Source of the DNA: Bordetella parapertussis
Lineage (GTDB): Bacteria; Acidobacteriota; Terriglobia; Bryobacterales; Bryobacteraceae
Direction of reading: 5' to 3'
Assembly (NCBI GenBank): GCA_943328975.2
Contig: CALQCC020000029.1
Location: 1 to 58,763, forward strand
DNA length: 58,763 nucleotides
Numbering within the stretch: the first letter of the stretch is position 1; every line of letters starts with the position of its first letter. The notes under the pieces are model-generated. The model searched no databases, was not told where the DNA came from, and saw only the letters and a list, made by a program, of their open reading frames with translations. The translations under genes were made by a program, and so were the position numbers. Positions 27,739 to 36,052 of this stretch are shown piece after piece.

Positions 27739-28497
27739 CTAGGCGGACGCGGCGGCGGAGCGGACCAGGGTTAGGGTTTCGGTTTTGGGGAGGCGGATGA
27801 ATTTGCAGTTGGCGGCTTGAATGGCGGCTTGCAGGCGCTGGGGTTCACGCAGGTCCTGCTGCGCGGCGAGGACCAGGCGGCCTCCGGTGATTAACGGCAG
27901 GAAGAGATCGAGGGCGGCTTGGCCGGTCAGGTCCGTGGCGGTGAACATTCCATCGCCTGCTTGGAACTGTTGCTGGTGGCTTGCGTCATCCAACAGCTGG
28001 AGTACGGTTTCGTGCGAGCGGGCTTTCCCGGCCACTACGCAGGCCCAGCGGTCGCCTTGCGTGGCTTGATTCAGGTTCGCGTCGTTGCCGGAGACGGCAT
28101 AGTAGCGTACAACGCGCAGTTGCTTGGGCACGGGGCGGCAAATGGAATCGGTCACGACGACTTCTGCGGCGGTGGTCTTCATGAATTCGTCCCACTGGCG
28201 TGTGGAGAGTGCACTAGGGGTCAAGACGAATGCTCCGCCCGCCTTCATGACGGCTAGTAAAGTAATGACGAGTTCGCAGGAGCGTTCCATCGAAATAACC
28301 ACGAGTCCGTCGGTTCCAACGCGCGCGGAAGCCAAACGACGAGCCATTCGATTGGCGTCCTGGTTGACTTCGCGATAGGTGAGTTGGACGCCGTCGCATT
28401 CCAGGGCAATCGCGCGCGGACGCAGGGTTACGTGGTGCTCAAAGCGTTCATGGATGGTCGCGGCCGGGCCGCGTTTTGTACGTGAGAACATCGTCAA
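27739..28497 (-). CDS. Truncated adenylation (AMP-binding) domain protein
   Basis: 252 residues, about half the length of an NRPS adenylation domain. The N-terminus fits the family well: IHERFEHHVTLRPRAIALEC, then LTYREVNQDANRMARRL and ELVITLLAVMKAGGAFV. The phosphate-binding TSGSTGxPKG loop is missing: the sequence goes to WACVVAGKARSHETVLQLL and then resembles the later FTATDLTGQAALDLFLPLITGG part. All residues from the core A5 motif onward are absent. It is probably not a working ligase. It lies 90 bases downstream of the SDR gene. Confidence 0.7.
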   Translation of the reverse strand: MTMFSRTKRGPAATIHERFEHHVTLRPRAIALECDGVQLTYREVNQDANRMARRLASARVGTDGLVVISMERSCELVITLLAVMKAGGAFVLTPSALSTRQWDEFMKTTAAEVVVTDSICRPVPKQLRVVRYYAVSGNDANLNQATQGDRWACVVAGKARSHETVLQLLDDASHQQQFQAGDGMFTATDLTGQAALDLFLPLITGGRLVLAAQQDLREPQRLQAAIQAANCKFIRLPKTETLTLVRSAAASA

Positions 28498-28587
28498 GCA
28501 AGACTACCCAAGTGAGTCGTGTGCGGGAATGGGGTGTTCGTACTCTAGTTACCCCAGGGAAAGGGCCCGCAGGCTCCAGTACCCATC

Positions 28588-29451
28588 CTAGGACTCGTGG
28601 CTCTTCGGATCAACAGCGGCATTGCGCACCACACGCCGCAAGCGATACAACTCGGCTGGAATGGTGTGGTTCTTCAGTTTCTTCCAATCGTCATCCACGT
28701 GGATCATGCGACCGGTAATGTGACTCGCTTGGGGCGAGGCCAGCCACAGGGCGAGATCGATTTGTTTATCCGGAGTGACGCCGCCAGTGAGGCGCACCTG
28801 TTGGGCGGTTTCCAGTTCGCGCCAACCGGAGCGTTCGCCGGCCGCGAGAATTTGATCGGTCATGTGCGTGTAGGTCTCGCCCGGAGCCAGGCAGTTGACC
28901 TGGATATTGTGTTCCAGCAGTTCGTCGGAAAGGCTCTCCACAAATCGCACGACTGCGGTTTTGGTGGCGCTATGAACGGCGAAGTTAGGGCGCGAAGGCA
29001 TGCGGCCACCCACTCCGGCGATCACGATGATTTTTCCGGCGCGGCGTTCGATCATCTGCGGCAATACAGCGCGGCAGGCATTCATGACACCGATGAGATT
29101 GGTCTGGATCATCTCCTGCCAGGCTTTGGGCGAGGTTTCGACGAAAGGGCCGATGGGGCCCAGTACCGCGGCGGCACAGACTAGAACTTGCACGGGGCTG
29201 CCGAACTGCACGCGGGTCCGTTCCACGGCGGCGGCCATCTGCTCGTAGTCGCAGACATCGGTCCGCATGCGCATGGCACCGCCGCCGGCATGTTCAATTT
29301 CGAGATGACAGAGGTCCAGTTCGGCTTTGCTGCGGGCGATGAGGGCAACACGGGCGCCTTGTCCCGCGAAGCCGATGGATAGACGTTTTCCGATACCCCG
29401 GCCCGCGCCGGTCACTAGTACGGAGACTCCCTTGAATGTTTGCACCTTCAT
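28588..29451 (-). CDS. SDR-fold protein with altered catalytic residues
   Basis: About 287 residues from the ATG at 29451. The Rossmann nucleotide motif TGAGRGIG is at 14-21, and the fold follows classical short-chain dehydrogenases to VNCLAPGETYTHM. The catalytic centre is unusual: the active-site Tyr is His (HSATK at 160-164, where YxxxK is expected) and the Ser position reads AGVGG (145-149). The Lys is kept. It may bind NAD(P) without normal catalysis. It is followed by a truncated adenylation-domain gene on the same strand. Confidence 0.82.
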   Translation of the reverse strand: MKVQTFKGVSVLVTGAGRGIGKRLSIGFAGQGARVALIARSKAELDLCHLEIEHAGGGAMRMRTDVCDYEQMAAAVERTRVQFGSPVQVLVCAAAVLGPIGPFVETSPKAWQEMIQTNLIGVMNACRAVLPQMIERRAGKIIVIAGVGGRMPSRPNFAVHSATKTAVVRFVESLSDELLEHNIQVNCLAPGETYTHMTDQILAAGERSGWRELETAQQVRLTGGVTPDKQIDLALWLASPQASHITGRMIHVDDDWKKLKNHTIPAELYRLRRVVRNAAVDPKSHES

Positions 29452-29498
29452 CAAGGTAGTACAAACCGGGGTGGTTGTGCCTGGTGCTTTTGGTGTAG

Positions 29499-29625
29499 CT
29501 AGAGCGCCGGTGCGCCGGCGGGTTGGCGATCCAGTACCGTGGCCGAGGCTCGGACACCGGTGGTGGCGCCGTTGGCGAGGGAGTAGCGACCGGTCACGAG
29601 TCCAGCAACCTGGGGTCCGCGGGGC
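29499..29625 (-). pseudogene. Relic of the GGDEF-like gene 3' end (direct repeat)
   Basis: On the minus strand it reads PQVAGLVTGRYSLANGAT, then VRASATVLDRQ and a stop, matching the C-terminus of the gene at 30528-31427 base for base in length (offset 1029, no gaps over about 125 bases). It is a displaced copy of that 3' end. The racemase gene lies between the two copies. Confidence 0.8.
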
Positions 29626-29728
29626 CGAAGCCATCACGACTACGCGTAGCCCATTTCGCACAAGTGGGGCGGACCCCCAGGTCGAAAGCCGACGAGGGTC
29701 CGTCGCAGCCGAGGCGTCTGCCCCGCAG

Positions 29729-30427
29729 CTAGCCGGATATGGCTCGCTCCAGTGCCGCCGCGGCATGCAGTGAAGCGGTATCGAAAACCGGCAAACTGCA
29801 ATGCTCGGACTGAATCAGCAACGGAATTTCTGTGCAGCCGAGTACGATCCCTTCGGCCCCCGCCTTTGTCAGTCGACGGATGATTTTCAGATATGAGCCG
29901 CGCGACTCATCAGAAATATGCCCCCGAACCAACTCCGTCACAATGATGTCGTGAATAATTCGCTGATCGCGTTCATCTGGCACCATCGCCTCAATTCCAT
30001 TCGCACTGAGGTGGTCCCGGTAAAAGGCTTCCGCCATCGTGAAGCGTGTACCCAACAATCCAACCTTGCGTAGACCGGCCTTGCGAATAGCTTGTACCGT
30101 CGAATCAAGGATGTGAAGCAGCGGCAGAGCAGTCTGAGCCTGCACCGCATCGAATACCTTGTGCATCGTATTGGTCGCAATAAGACCGAAGTCTGCCCCG
30201 GCCTCCAGCAGCTTGTTGGCAATGAGCGAAAGTTCTTCCGCAATCAAGTCCCACCGCTCATCATCGCGCCATCGATGGTACCGATCGAGATTCACACTGT
30301 AAATAATGACTTCAGGGTAACTATCTTCGCCGAAGCGAGCCGTATAACTGCGGGTGATGTACAGGTAGTAGCTCACCGTGGATTCAGGACTGAGGCCACC
30401 AATTATGCCGATCGTCTTGTGTTTCAC
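29729..30427 (-). CDS. Amino-acid racemase, YgeA-type (aspartate/glutamate racemase family)
   Basis: About 232 residues from a GTG at 30427; the frame is open to 30478. TIGIIGGLSPESTVSYY starts the family fold. The first catalytic position is Thr (ATNTMHK, Thr85 by this start), and the second is Cys (VLGCTEIP, Cys198). The asymmetric Thr/Cys pair is that reported for E. coli YgeA, which racemises a broad set of amino acids without PLP. It is cytoplasmic. The gene is flanked by a 125-base direct repeat derived from the next gene. Confidence 0.87.
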   Translation of the reverse strand: MKHKTIGIIGGLSPESTVSYYLYITRSYTARFGEDSYPEVIIYSVNLDRYHRWRDDERWDLIAEELSLIANKLLEAGADFGLIATNTMHKVFDAVQAQTALPLLHILDSTVQAIRKAGLRKVGLLGTRFTMAEAFYRDHLSANGIEAMVPDERDQRIIHDIIVTELVRGHISDESRGSYLKIIRRLTKAGAEGIVLGCTEIPLLIQSEHCSLPVFDTASLHAAAALERAISG

Positions 30428-30527
30428 CAAAGCCGTTCCATGATCCAAGCTTACATGCCTTCCCGCAGCGCCTAACAAGCCGTGATAGAGTCGCGGAGGC
30501 TATGAGATTGCTCGGCTTCTGGCAGGG

Positions 30528-31427
30528 CTAGAGCGCCGGTGCTTCGGCGAGTTGGCGATCGAGTATGGTGGCGGAGGCTCGGACACCGGCGGTGGCGCCG
30601 TTGGCGAGGGAGTAGCGACCGGTCACGAGTCCAGCTACCTGGGGACCGCGTCGCTCCGCGATGTCTTCGGCGCCGTTGAACAGCACCATGAATTCGGCTT
30701 CGCCCCAGCGGCCGACAAGATCGTCTGGGCGTAACTGTGCTGTGAGACGGGAGGCCACTTGGCGCACCACTTGATCCCACAACTGGGTCGGGCCGTCGGA
30801 GGTGATCTGGAAGAGCAGTCGCACGATGGGTTTTCCGTCGGCGCGGCGGAGTTCGATACGGCGTTCGAGTTCGCGGCGGTTCATGAGCCCGGTTTCCTGG
30901 TCCACCACTTCGGCCGCGGCTAAGCGGGTTTCGACGCCACCCAGCAGCTCCTGCATGCGGGTCAGCATCGATTGCGCGTCATTATCCATGCTTTCGGCGC
31001 AACTCATGAGTAAGGCGGCTTGGCCGGTATCCATTTTGGCGGCTAAGTCGCGGAGGCGCGTTGCGTAGAAGCGTTGGCGCTTGATGAGGCCGACACCGAT
31101 ATCGCGGATTTCCGCGGCCGCCTGCTTCCATTCGCCGGTGTTCAAGGCGACGTATTCGGACGATTTGGTGGCGAAGTCCTGCAGCTCGGCCTTTACGACG
31201 GTGGAACTGGCTTCGATGGCATCCTTATTGGAATCGAACGAGAGGCGCGTGCGCAGACGTCCGAGGCGCTGCTGATGCGGTCCGCCGACCGGTGGGCAGG
31301 CTTCGCCCAGGGCATCCGACAAAGCGAGGAGGGTCGCGAGGTAGGAGTGGACCATGGAGTGTAGCTCCGGCGATTGAGTTTCCGGGGACTGGATCTCGGG
31401 CGACTGAAGCTCTGTTTGTGGCGACAT
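30528..31427 (-). CDS. GGDEF-like protein with degenerate active site
   Basis: 299 residues. The N-terminal 170 are mainly helical. From QETGLMNRRELERRI (about 177-191) the fold follows diguanylate cyclases, but the signature GGDEF reads WGEAEF (241-246), so c-di-GMP synthesis is unlikely. There is no signal peptide or membrane helix. It may be a c-di-GMP or nucleotide effector or a dead paralogue. Its last 125 bases are duplicated at 29499-29625. Confidence 0.75.
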   Translation of the reverse strand: MSPQTELQSPEIQSPETQSPELHSMVHSYLATLLALSDALGEACPPVGGPHQQRLGRLRTRLSFDSNKDAIEASSTVVKAELQDFATKSSEYVALNTGEWKQAAAEIRDIGVGLIKRQRFYATRLRDLAAKMDTGQAALLMSCAESMDNDAQSMLTRMQELLGGVETRLAAAEVVDQETGLMNRRELERRIELRRADGKPIVRLLFQITSDGPTQLWDQVVRQVASRLTAQLRPDDLVGRWGEAEFMVLFNGAEDIAERRGPQVAGLVTGRYSLANGATAGVRASATILDRQLAEAPAL

Positions 31428-31524
31428 TGCGTACCGAGCATCTATCGGCGAAATCCTAGGGGTTCAGGAGGGGGGCGGAAAAGCCTGACCTGGTCGTTGC
31501 GGCGGGCGGGCCGATACAACAACT

Positions 31525-33216
31525 GTGAACTTCCGCGTTCTAGCTTTCGTCGCGCTCGGTCCGGTGCTGTTGGGGCAGCCGGCGGCTCTGGTCCCGACGC
31601 CCTCTTCGTTGGCCTTCACTTGGCAATCGGGGACGGCGTTGCCTTCGGGAAAAGCGCTGGCCGTAAAATCGGGGTCCAGCGCGGCGGCCTACACCGTGAC
31701 GATCAGTCCGGGCACGGCGTTGTGGCTTTCGGCGTCTCCGGAGACGGGAACTTTGCCTGGGGCGTTGACGGTTCGGGTGAACCCGAGCGGGCTCCCTGTG
31801 GGAAGTTATACGGCGAATGTGCAGGTGGCGGCAACGGGATTAACTACGGTGAATGTTCCGGTTTCGCTGACGGTTACTGCACCGTTGCCGACGCTGACGG
31901 TGAGTGTTCTGGCGCTCGATTTTGCGACGCCCGCGAATCCACCGGCGGACCAGACGATCACGCTGAACACCACCGGTGGTCCGATCTCTTTCACGGCGGC
32001 TCCGCAGGGCGCGGCTTGGATGACGGTGAGTCCTCGTGGAGGAGTGGTGCTGCCGGGCATCCCGACCGTGTTGACGATCTCCGTGGATAGCAGCAGTCTG
32101 GTCCCGCAAGCTGCTCCTTATAGCGGGAAGCTGGTGATCGGTGCGACGGGGGTTCCGACGGCGAATAAGACCCAGAACGTGACCGTCAATCTGACGGCCA
32201 ACGCGGCTACGCCGACGCTCACCAGTCTGTGGCCTTCGGCTGCGCTGGTGAATACCGGACCGCTTACGCTGACGCTTCGAGGCACGGGATTTTTTAAGGG
32301 CACGACGGCGAAGGTCACCGGGCAAGCGATCCCGCTGAAGACGACCTACATCAGTGCGACTACGATGCTCGCGGATCTGCCGGCCAGTATGATCGCAACG
32401 GCGGGTACGCTCAGCGTGGTGGTGACGAACCCGGCTCCGGGTGGGGACTCGACGGGATCCAACTTCACTGTGTCGAGCACTCCGGTGGTCCAGGCGATGG
32501 TGAGCGCTGCGAGTTACTCGGCTGGGGCGGTGAGTCCGGGCGAGTTGGTGACGTTGTTTGGATATGGGATCGGTCCGGCGACGCCGGCATCCATGAGTGT
32601 CACTGCGGGCTACGCGACCTCGATCCTGCAGGGAACTTCGGTGGCGATCGATGGGAAGAACGCCGCTGTAATTTACGTGAGCCGGGACCAGATTACGGTG
32701 CAGGTTCCGTATAACGTGACGCTCGGGACGGCTAAAACGGTCGCGGTGAATAGCAACAGCGTGATCGCTTCGGGCACAGTGGATACCGCCGCTGTCGCGC
32801 CTGGGTTGTTCACGCTGGATGGCTCGGGCTTCGGTCAGGCTGCCGCGCTGACGTTCAGTCAGCAGTCGGGACTCTACGCGGTGAATGGAGCGTCGGCACC
32901 GGCGCGGCCGGGTGACATCGTGATTCTGTACCTGACGGGAGAGGGCGACTACGCGACCAGTATAACTCCACGGACGGGCTACATTGTGCCCTCAAACCTC
33001 GCGCCCTTGCCGGAGGTGACACCCACTCCGGCGGTGACGATCGGTGGAGCGCCTGCGGTGGTGCAGTATGCGGGACCGATGGTGGGAGGAATCCTCGGCC
33101 TGCTGCAGATCAACGCGGTGGTACCAGACGATGCGACGAAAGGCGCAGCCGTACCTGTTACGGTCGACATCAGTGGCAACACGTCGCAGGCTGGAGTAAC
33201 GCTGGTGATTAAGTGA
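31525..33216 (+). CDS. Secreted protein: BACON-like, IPT/TIG and Solibacter-type domains
   Basis: 563 residues, GTG start, signal peptide NFRVLAFVALGPVLLGQ. Two BACON-like repeats are visible at about 25-205 (WLSASPETGTLPGALTVRVN and AAWMTVSPRGGVVLPGIPTV). An IPT/TIG-type segment follows (about 230-315, PTLTSLWPSAALVNTGPLTL), then the Solibacter-type C-terminal domain (about 320-563: YSAGAVSPGELVTLFGYGIG, DQITVQVPYNV, GDIVILYLTGEGDY, GGILGLLQINAVVPD). It probably binds carbohydrate or protein outside the cell, by analogy only. Confidence 0.87.
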   Translation: MNFRVLAFVALGPVLLGQPAALVPTPSSLAFTWQSGTALPSGKALAVKSGSSAAAYTVTISPGTALWLSASPETGTLPGALTVRVNPSGLPVGSYTANVQVAATGLTTVNVPVSLTVTAPLPTLTVSVLALDFATPANPPADQTITLNTTGGPISFTAAPQGAAWMTVSPRGGVVLPGIPTVLTISVDSSSLVPQAAPYSGKLVIGATGVPTANKTQNVTVNLTANAATPTLTSLWPSAALVNTGPLTLTLRGTGFFKGTTAKVTGQAIPLKTTYISATTMLADLPASMIATAGTLSVVVTNPAPGGDSTGSNFTVSSTPVVQAMVSAASYSAGAVSPGELVTLFGYGIGPATPASMSVTAGYATSILQGTSVAIDGKNAAVIYVSRDQITVQVPYNVTLGTAKTVAVNSNSVIASGTVDTAAVAPGLFTLDGSGFGQAAALTFSQQSGLYAVNGASAPARPGDIVILYLTGEGDYATSITPRTGYIVPSNLAPLPEVTPTPAVTIGGAPAVVQYAGPMVGGILGLLQINAVVPDDATKGAAVPVTVDISGNTSQAGVTLVIK

Positions 33217-33219
33217 GGC

Positions 33220-34056
33220 TTACTTCTTGAGCTTCGCGCGGAAGTCCGGGTAGAGCGTCTCCGCGCCGCCGCGAACTCCTTCGGCGGGAGCCCAGCCGTT
33301 GGCATCCTTCAGATGCTCGGTGGTGCCCGGCAGGAAGTGCGGGAAGGCGGTGGAGATATTCTCTTCGGTCACCGTGCAGGGATAGAAGGTCAACTGCGTA
33401 TGGTCGTTGACGACGTAGTTGGTGGTCTGGATCAGCGGTTCTTCCAGGTAGACCGGGTCGGTGAGGATCATGGTGATGACCAGGACGTCGCCGTGGCGAT
33501 CGATGAACTCGGTCATTTTGGCTTTTTCGGAGAATGCAGCGCCGTTGCGACGGAGGTAGCTCGACTTGATATGCGTGGTGGAAATTTTCAGCGTGTTGCC
33601 CAGCCATTCGCCCGTCGAGAAGCCCGACCAGCTGTAGGGAGCGTATTCGGGCGGGTGGGGACGACCATCCATATAGATGACACGGTCCATGGAGCGCAGA
33701 TATTCGATGTGGATCGCGGTAAGGTCGCGCCCGATGGGATCGATCTCGTCCCAGAAGCGTACACTGCCCAGCGCGCGCCACTGGTAGGGGGCGGAGTGGG
33801 GACGGCATTGAAACTCAGGAATGCTCCAATCGGAGTGGTCGTGGCTATCGGCTTTCATGCGGCCAGCGGCATTCAACGGAAGACCCTGATAGTCGCCGAG
33901 CGGCGGACCGCCCGAGCGTTCGTAGCTATCCTCATGAATCGTTTCCTGCCAAACCCCGGCGAAGTTGGTTAACTCCAGCGTAGGCGCACCCTGGGCGAAC
34001 ATCCGAGCGGGCAATAACGCGGCAGCAAAAACGAGAACATGGAATCGGCGATGCAT
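33220..34056 (-). CDS. Secreted protein, paralogue of the N-terminal half of the MBL-like fusion
   Basis: 278 residues with a signal peptide (ending LLPARMFAQ). Motifs HEDSYERSGGPPLGDYQGLP, YMDGRPHPPEYAPYSWSGFS, TTHIKSSYLRRNG and DPVYLEEPLIQTTNY recur in the protein at 56264-57937, so the two share a domain. I do not recognise a named enzyme family. The domain is frequent in Acidobacteria as far as I know. The convergent neighbour ends 3 bases away. Confidence 0.8.
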   Translation of the reverse strand: MHRRFHVLVFAAALLPARMFAQGAPTLELTNFAGVWQETIHEDSYERSGGPPLGDYQGLPLNAAGRMKADSHDHSDWSIPEFQCRPHSAPYQWRALGSVRFWDEIDPIGRDLTAIHIEYLRSMDRVIYMDGRPHPPEYAPYSWSGFSTGEWLGNTLKISTTHIKSSYLRRNGAAFSEKAKMTEFIDRHGDVLVITMILTDPVYLEEPLIQTTNYVVNDHTQLTFYPCTVTEENISTAFPHFLPGTTEHLKDANGWAPAEGVRGGAETLYPDFRAKLKK

Positions 34057-34140
34057 AGGGGGCTCCGGGGATCACTGTCCCACAGAAGGGCCCCCGATTT
34101 CAACTGCCGGGTGGCACCTTCTGCGGGGGCTGGCAGGGCT

Positions 34141-35241
34141 TTAGCCCCAGACCTCCTGGGCGACTTCCACGATGCGGGCAAGCTTGGCCCACTGCTGCTC
34201 CTCGGTGACGGTGTTGCCTTCCTCGGTGGAGGCAAAACCGCACTGGGGGCTGAGGCACAACTGGTTGAGGTCAATGAACTTCGAGGCTTCGTCGAGGCGG
34301 CGCTTCAGGAAATCCTTGCTCTCGAGTTCACCGGTCTTGGATGTCACGATGCCCAGGACCACATACTTGTTCTTCGGGACCAAGCGCAGCGGCTCGAAGC
34401 CGCCGGCGCGTTCGGTGTCCCATTCCATGAAGTAGCCGTCGATGTTGACCTTATTGAAGAGGATGTCGGCGACCGGTTCATAACCGCCTTCGGCGATCCA
34501 CATGGACTTGAAGTTGCCACGGCACAGGTGCATGGTGAGGTGCATGCCCGGCGTTTTGCCCGAGAGGGCCACGTTGATGAGGTCCGCGTAAATGTTGGGT
34601 AGCGCGTCGGGATCGTCGCCGCAGTCGCGCAGCTTTTGGCGTTCCTTCTCGTCGCAGAGATAGGTGAAGTTCACTTCGTCGAGCTGCAGGTAGTTGCAGC
34701 CGGCTTGGCCGAAATCGGCGACCACTTTCTTGTAGGCCTGACCCAGGTCGTGGAAGAAACCTTCCATCGTGGGATAGACGTCCGTGCTGACGGCCTTTCG
34801 GCCGCCGCGGTAGTGGAGCACGGTGGGCGACGGGATCATGGCCTTCGCAGTCCGCGTGGTGTTGGCGGCTAGGAACTTCCAGTGCGGTATTTCGTAGTGC
34901 GGCTCGGCAGAGCCCAGCTTGCTGGTGACCTTGAGGCCCGTTGCCTTGGTCTGGCCGCCCTGGAACTGGATGCCGTGTTCGGCTTCATAGGCTTCGACGC
35001 CGTCGAGACCGGCGAGGAAGTCCAGGTGCCAGAAGGCGCGGCGGAATTCGCCGTCGGTGATGCCCTGAAGACCGACGGCCTCTTCTTTGGCGATCAGTTC
35101 CCGGATGGCGCGATCTTCGATCACGGCCAGTTCGGCGGGGGAGATTTTGCCCGCTTGGCGCTGGGAACGGGCATCCTTAAGATATTGGGGACGCAGGAGA
35201 CTGCCGACGTGGTCGGCTCGGAAGGGTGGCTGAACTAACAC
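34141..35241 (-). CDS. MetE-like (cobalamin-independent) methyltransferase, YxjG type
   Basis: 366 residues, matching the stand-alone C-terminal methionine-synthase domain. FRADHVGSLLRPQYLKDAR at the start, ITDGEFRRAFWHLDFLAGLDG, YLQLDEVNFTYLCDE and HLCRGNF carry the substrate and zinc-ligand positions; the final zinc Cys lies in LCLSPQCGFAST. The enzyme would transfer a methyl group to homocysteine, but YxjG-type members are often of unproven donor. It is cytoplasmic and full length. Confidence 0.9.
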   Translation of the reverse strand: MLVQPPFRADHVGSLLRPQYLKDARSQRQAGKISPAELAVIEDRAIRELIAKEEAVGLQGITDGEFRRAFWHLDFLAGLDGVEAYEAEHGIQFQGGQTKATGLKVTSKLGSAEPHYEIPHWKFLAANTTRTAKAMIPSPTVLHYRGGRKAVSTDVYPTMEGFFHDLGQAYKKVVADFGQAGCNYLQLDEVNFTYLCDEKERQKLRDCGDDPDALPNIYADLINVALSGKTPGMHLTMHLCRGNFKSMWIAEGGYEPVADILFNKVNIDGYFMEWDTERAGGFEPLRLVPKNKYVVLGIVTSKTGELESKDFLKRRLDEASKFIDLNQLCLSPQCGFASTEEGNTVTEEQQWAKLARIVEVAQEVWG

Positions 35242-35274
35242 AGTATCGCTGTATCACGATTTAACGATATATAT

Positions 35275-35532
35275 CTAGAGCAAATGGGCGGGGGTGGCGC
35301 GAGGGCGAAATTTTGCGGGGGCGCGTAGGCGGACGTTTACCTCTTCTAGCGATCCGAAGAAACCGGCGAAGGAGGCACGCAGGTGTTCCGGGACTCGTCT
35401 GGTCTGGCGGAAATCGCGATGGCGGAACTGGTCGGTGCGGGCGATGACGGCGGTTCCCATGGGGCGGTATTCGTGAGTGCCGCGCACCCAGACTTGGGAA
35501 CTCTCGATGTCCACCCACAAGGCAAAGCCCAT
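35275..35532 (-). CDS. Hypothetical protein
   Basis: 85 residues, no signal peptide, basic C-terminal half (RLRAPAKFRPRATPAHLL). It begins GFALWVDIESSQVWVRGTHE. I recognise no family. No clear ribosome site precedes its ATG. The divergent start of the cytochrome gene lies 34 bases away, so a shared promoter region is possible. It may be a small real gene. Confidence 0.4.
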   Translation of the reverse strand: MGFALWVDIESSQVWVRGTHEYRPMGTAVIARTDQFRHRDFRQTRRVPEHLRASFAGFFGSLEEVNVRLRAPAKFRPRATPAHLL

Positions 35533-35533
35533 G

Positions 35534-35539
35534 TATAAT
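35534..35539 (+). promoter_or_regulatory. Candidate -10 element for the cytochrome gene
   Basis: TATAAT, the perfect consensus, 27 bases before the cytochrome ATG and followed by the ribosome site gaggag. A good -35 is not visible. Confidence 0.4.
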
Positions 35540-35565
35540 TATGGACCGAGGAGCGCGATACACTC

Positions 35566-35982
35566 ATGAAACAATTTGCCACGATTTGTTTTTTGGCCGC
35601 ACCGATCATTTTCTTGGCGGCACCGCTGGCGGCGCAGACTTTGGACTTTGAAACCTATCGCACCAAGGTGGAACCGATCTTCTTGAAGAAGCGGCCGACG
35701 CATGCTCGCTGCATCGTGTGTCATGAGGGGAATCGCACGGCTCTACGCTTGCAGGCACTGCCCGAAGGTCAAGCGAAGTGGACCGAGGAGCAGTCGCGGA
35801 AGAACTTCGAATCGGTCTCGACACTAGTGAATAAGACCAACTTGATGGCGAGTCCGTTATTGAAACATCCGCTGGCGGAAGAAGCCGGCGGGGATGATTT
35901 CCATTCGGGTGGCCGCCAGTTTCAATCGCAGAGCGATCCGGATTGGAAGGCGATCGCGGACTGGGCTCGCGGCGGGAAATGA
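35566..35982 (+). CDS. Secreted mono-haem c-type cytochrome
   Basis: 138 residues. The signal peptide is followed by one haem motif CIVCH (about residue 47) in the sequence KKRPTHARCIVCHEGNRTAL. The C-terminus reads SDPDWKAIADWARGGK, the usual end of the small PSCyt-like cytochrome domains of Acidobacteria and Planctomycetes. It is a periplasmic electron carrier, partner unknown. The shared 3' repeat starts 5 bases after its stop. Confidence 0.75.
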   Translation: MKQFATICFLAAPIIFLAAPLAAQTLDFETYRTKVEPIFLKKRPTHARCIVCHEGNRTALRLQALPEGQAKWTEEQSRKNFESVSTLVNKTNLMASPLLKHPLAEEAGGDDFHSGGRQFQSQSDPDWKAIADWARGGK

Positions 35983-35987
35983 AAACG

Positions 35988-36021
35988 TTTCACGCAAAGG
36001 CCGCTAAGTTCGCAAAGTTTT
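35988..36021 (+). repeat. Gene-end repeat, copy 1
   Basis: tttcacgcaaagg, then aagttcgcaaagttttg. It starts 5 bases after a stop codon. Copies at 38518-38548 and 41144-41179 share the core cacgcaaaggcgc-aagaatcgcaaagtt. Confidence 0.7.
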
Positions 36022-36052
36022 GGCGCGTCATTGGCGGGGACACACTAGGCCT

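Noticed and set aside
29452-29766. N-terminal extension of the SDR protein
   Set aside because: The extension is translated from the duplicated GGDEF-gene tail in a wrong frame; the ATG at 29451 begins the SDR fold properly.
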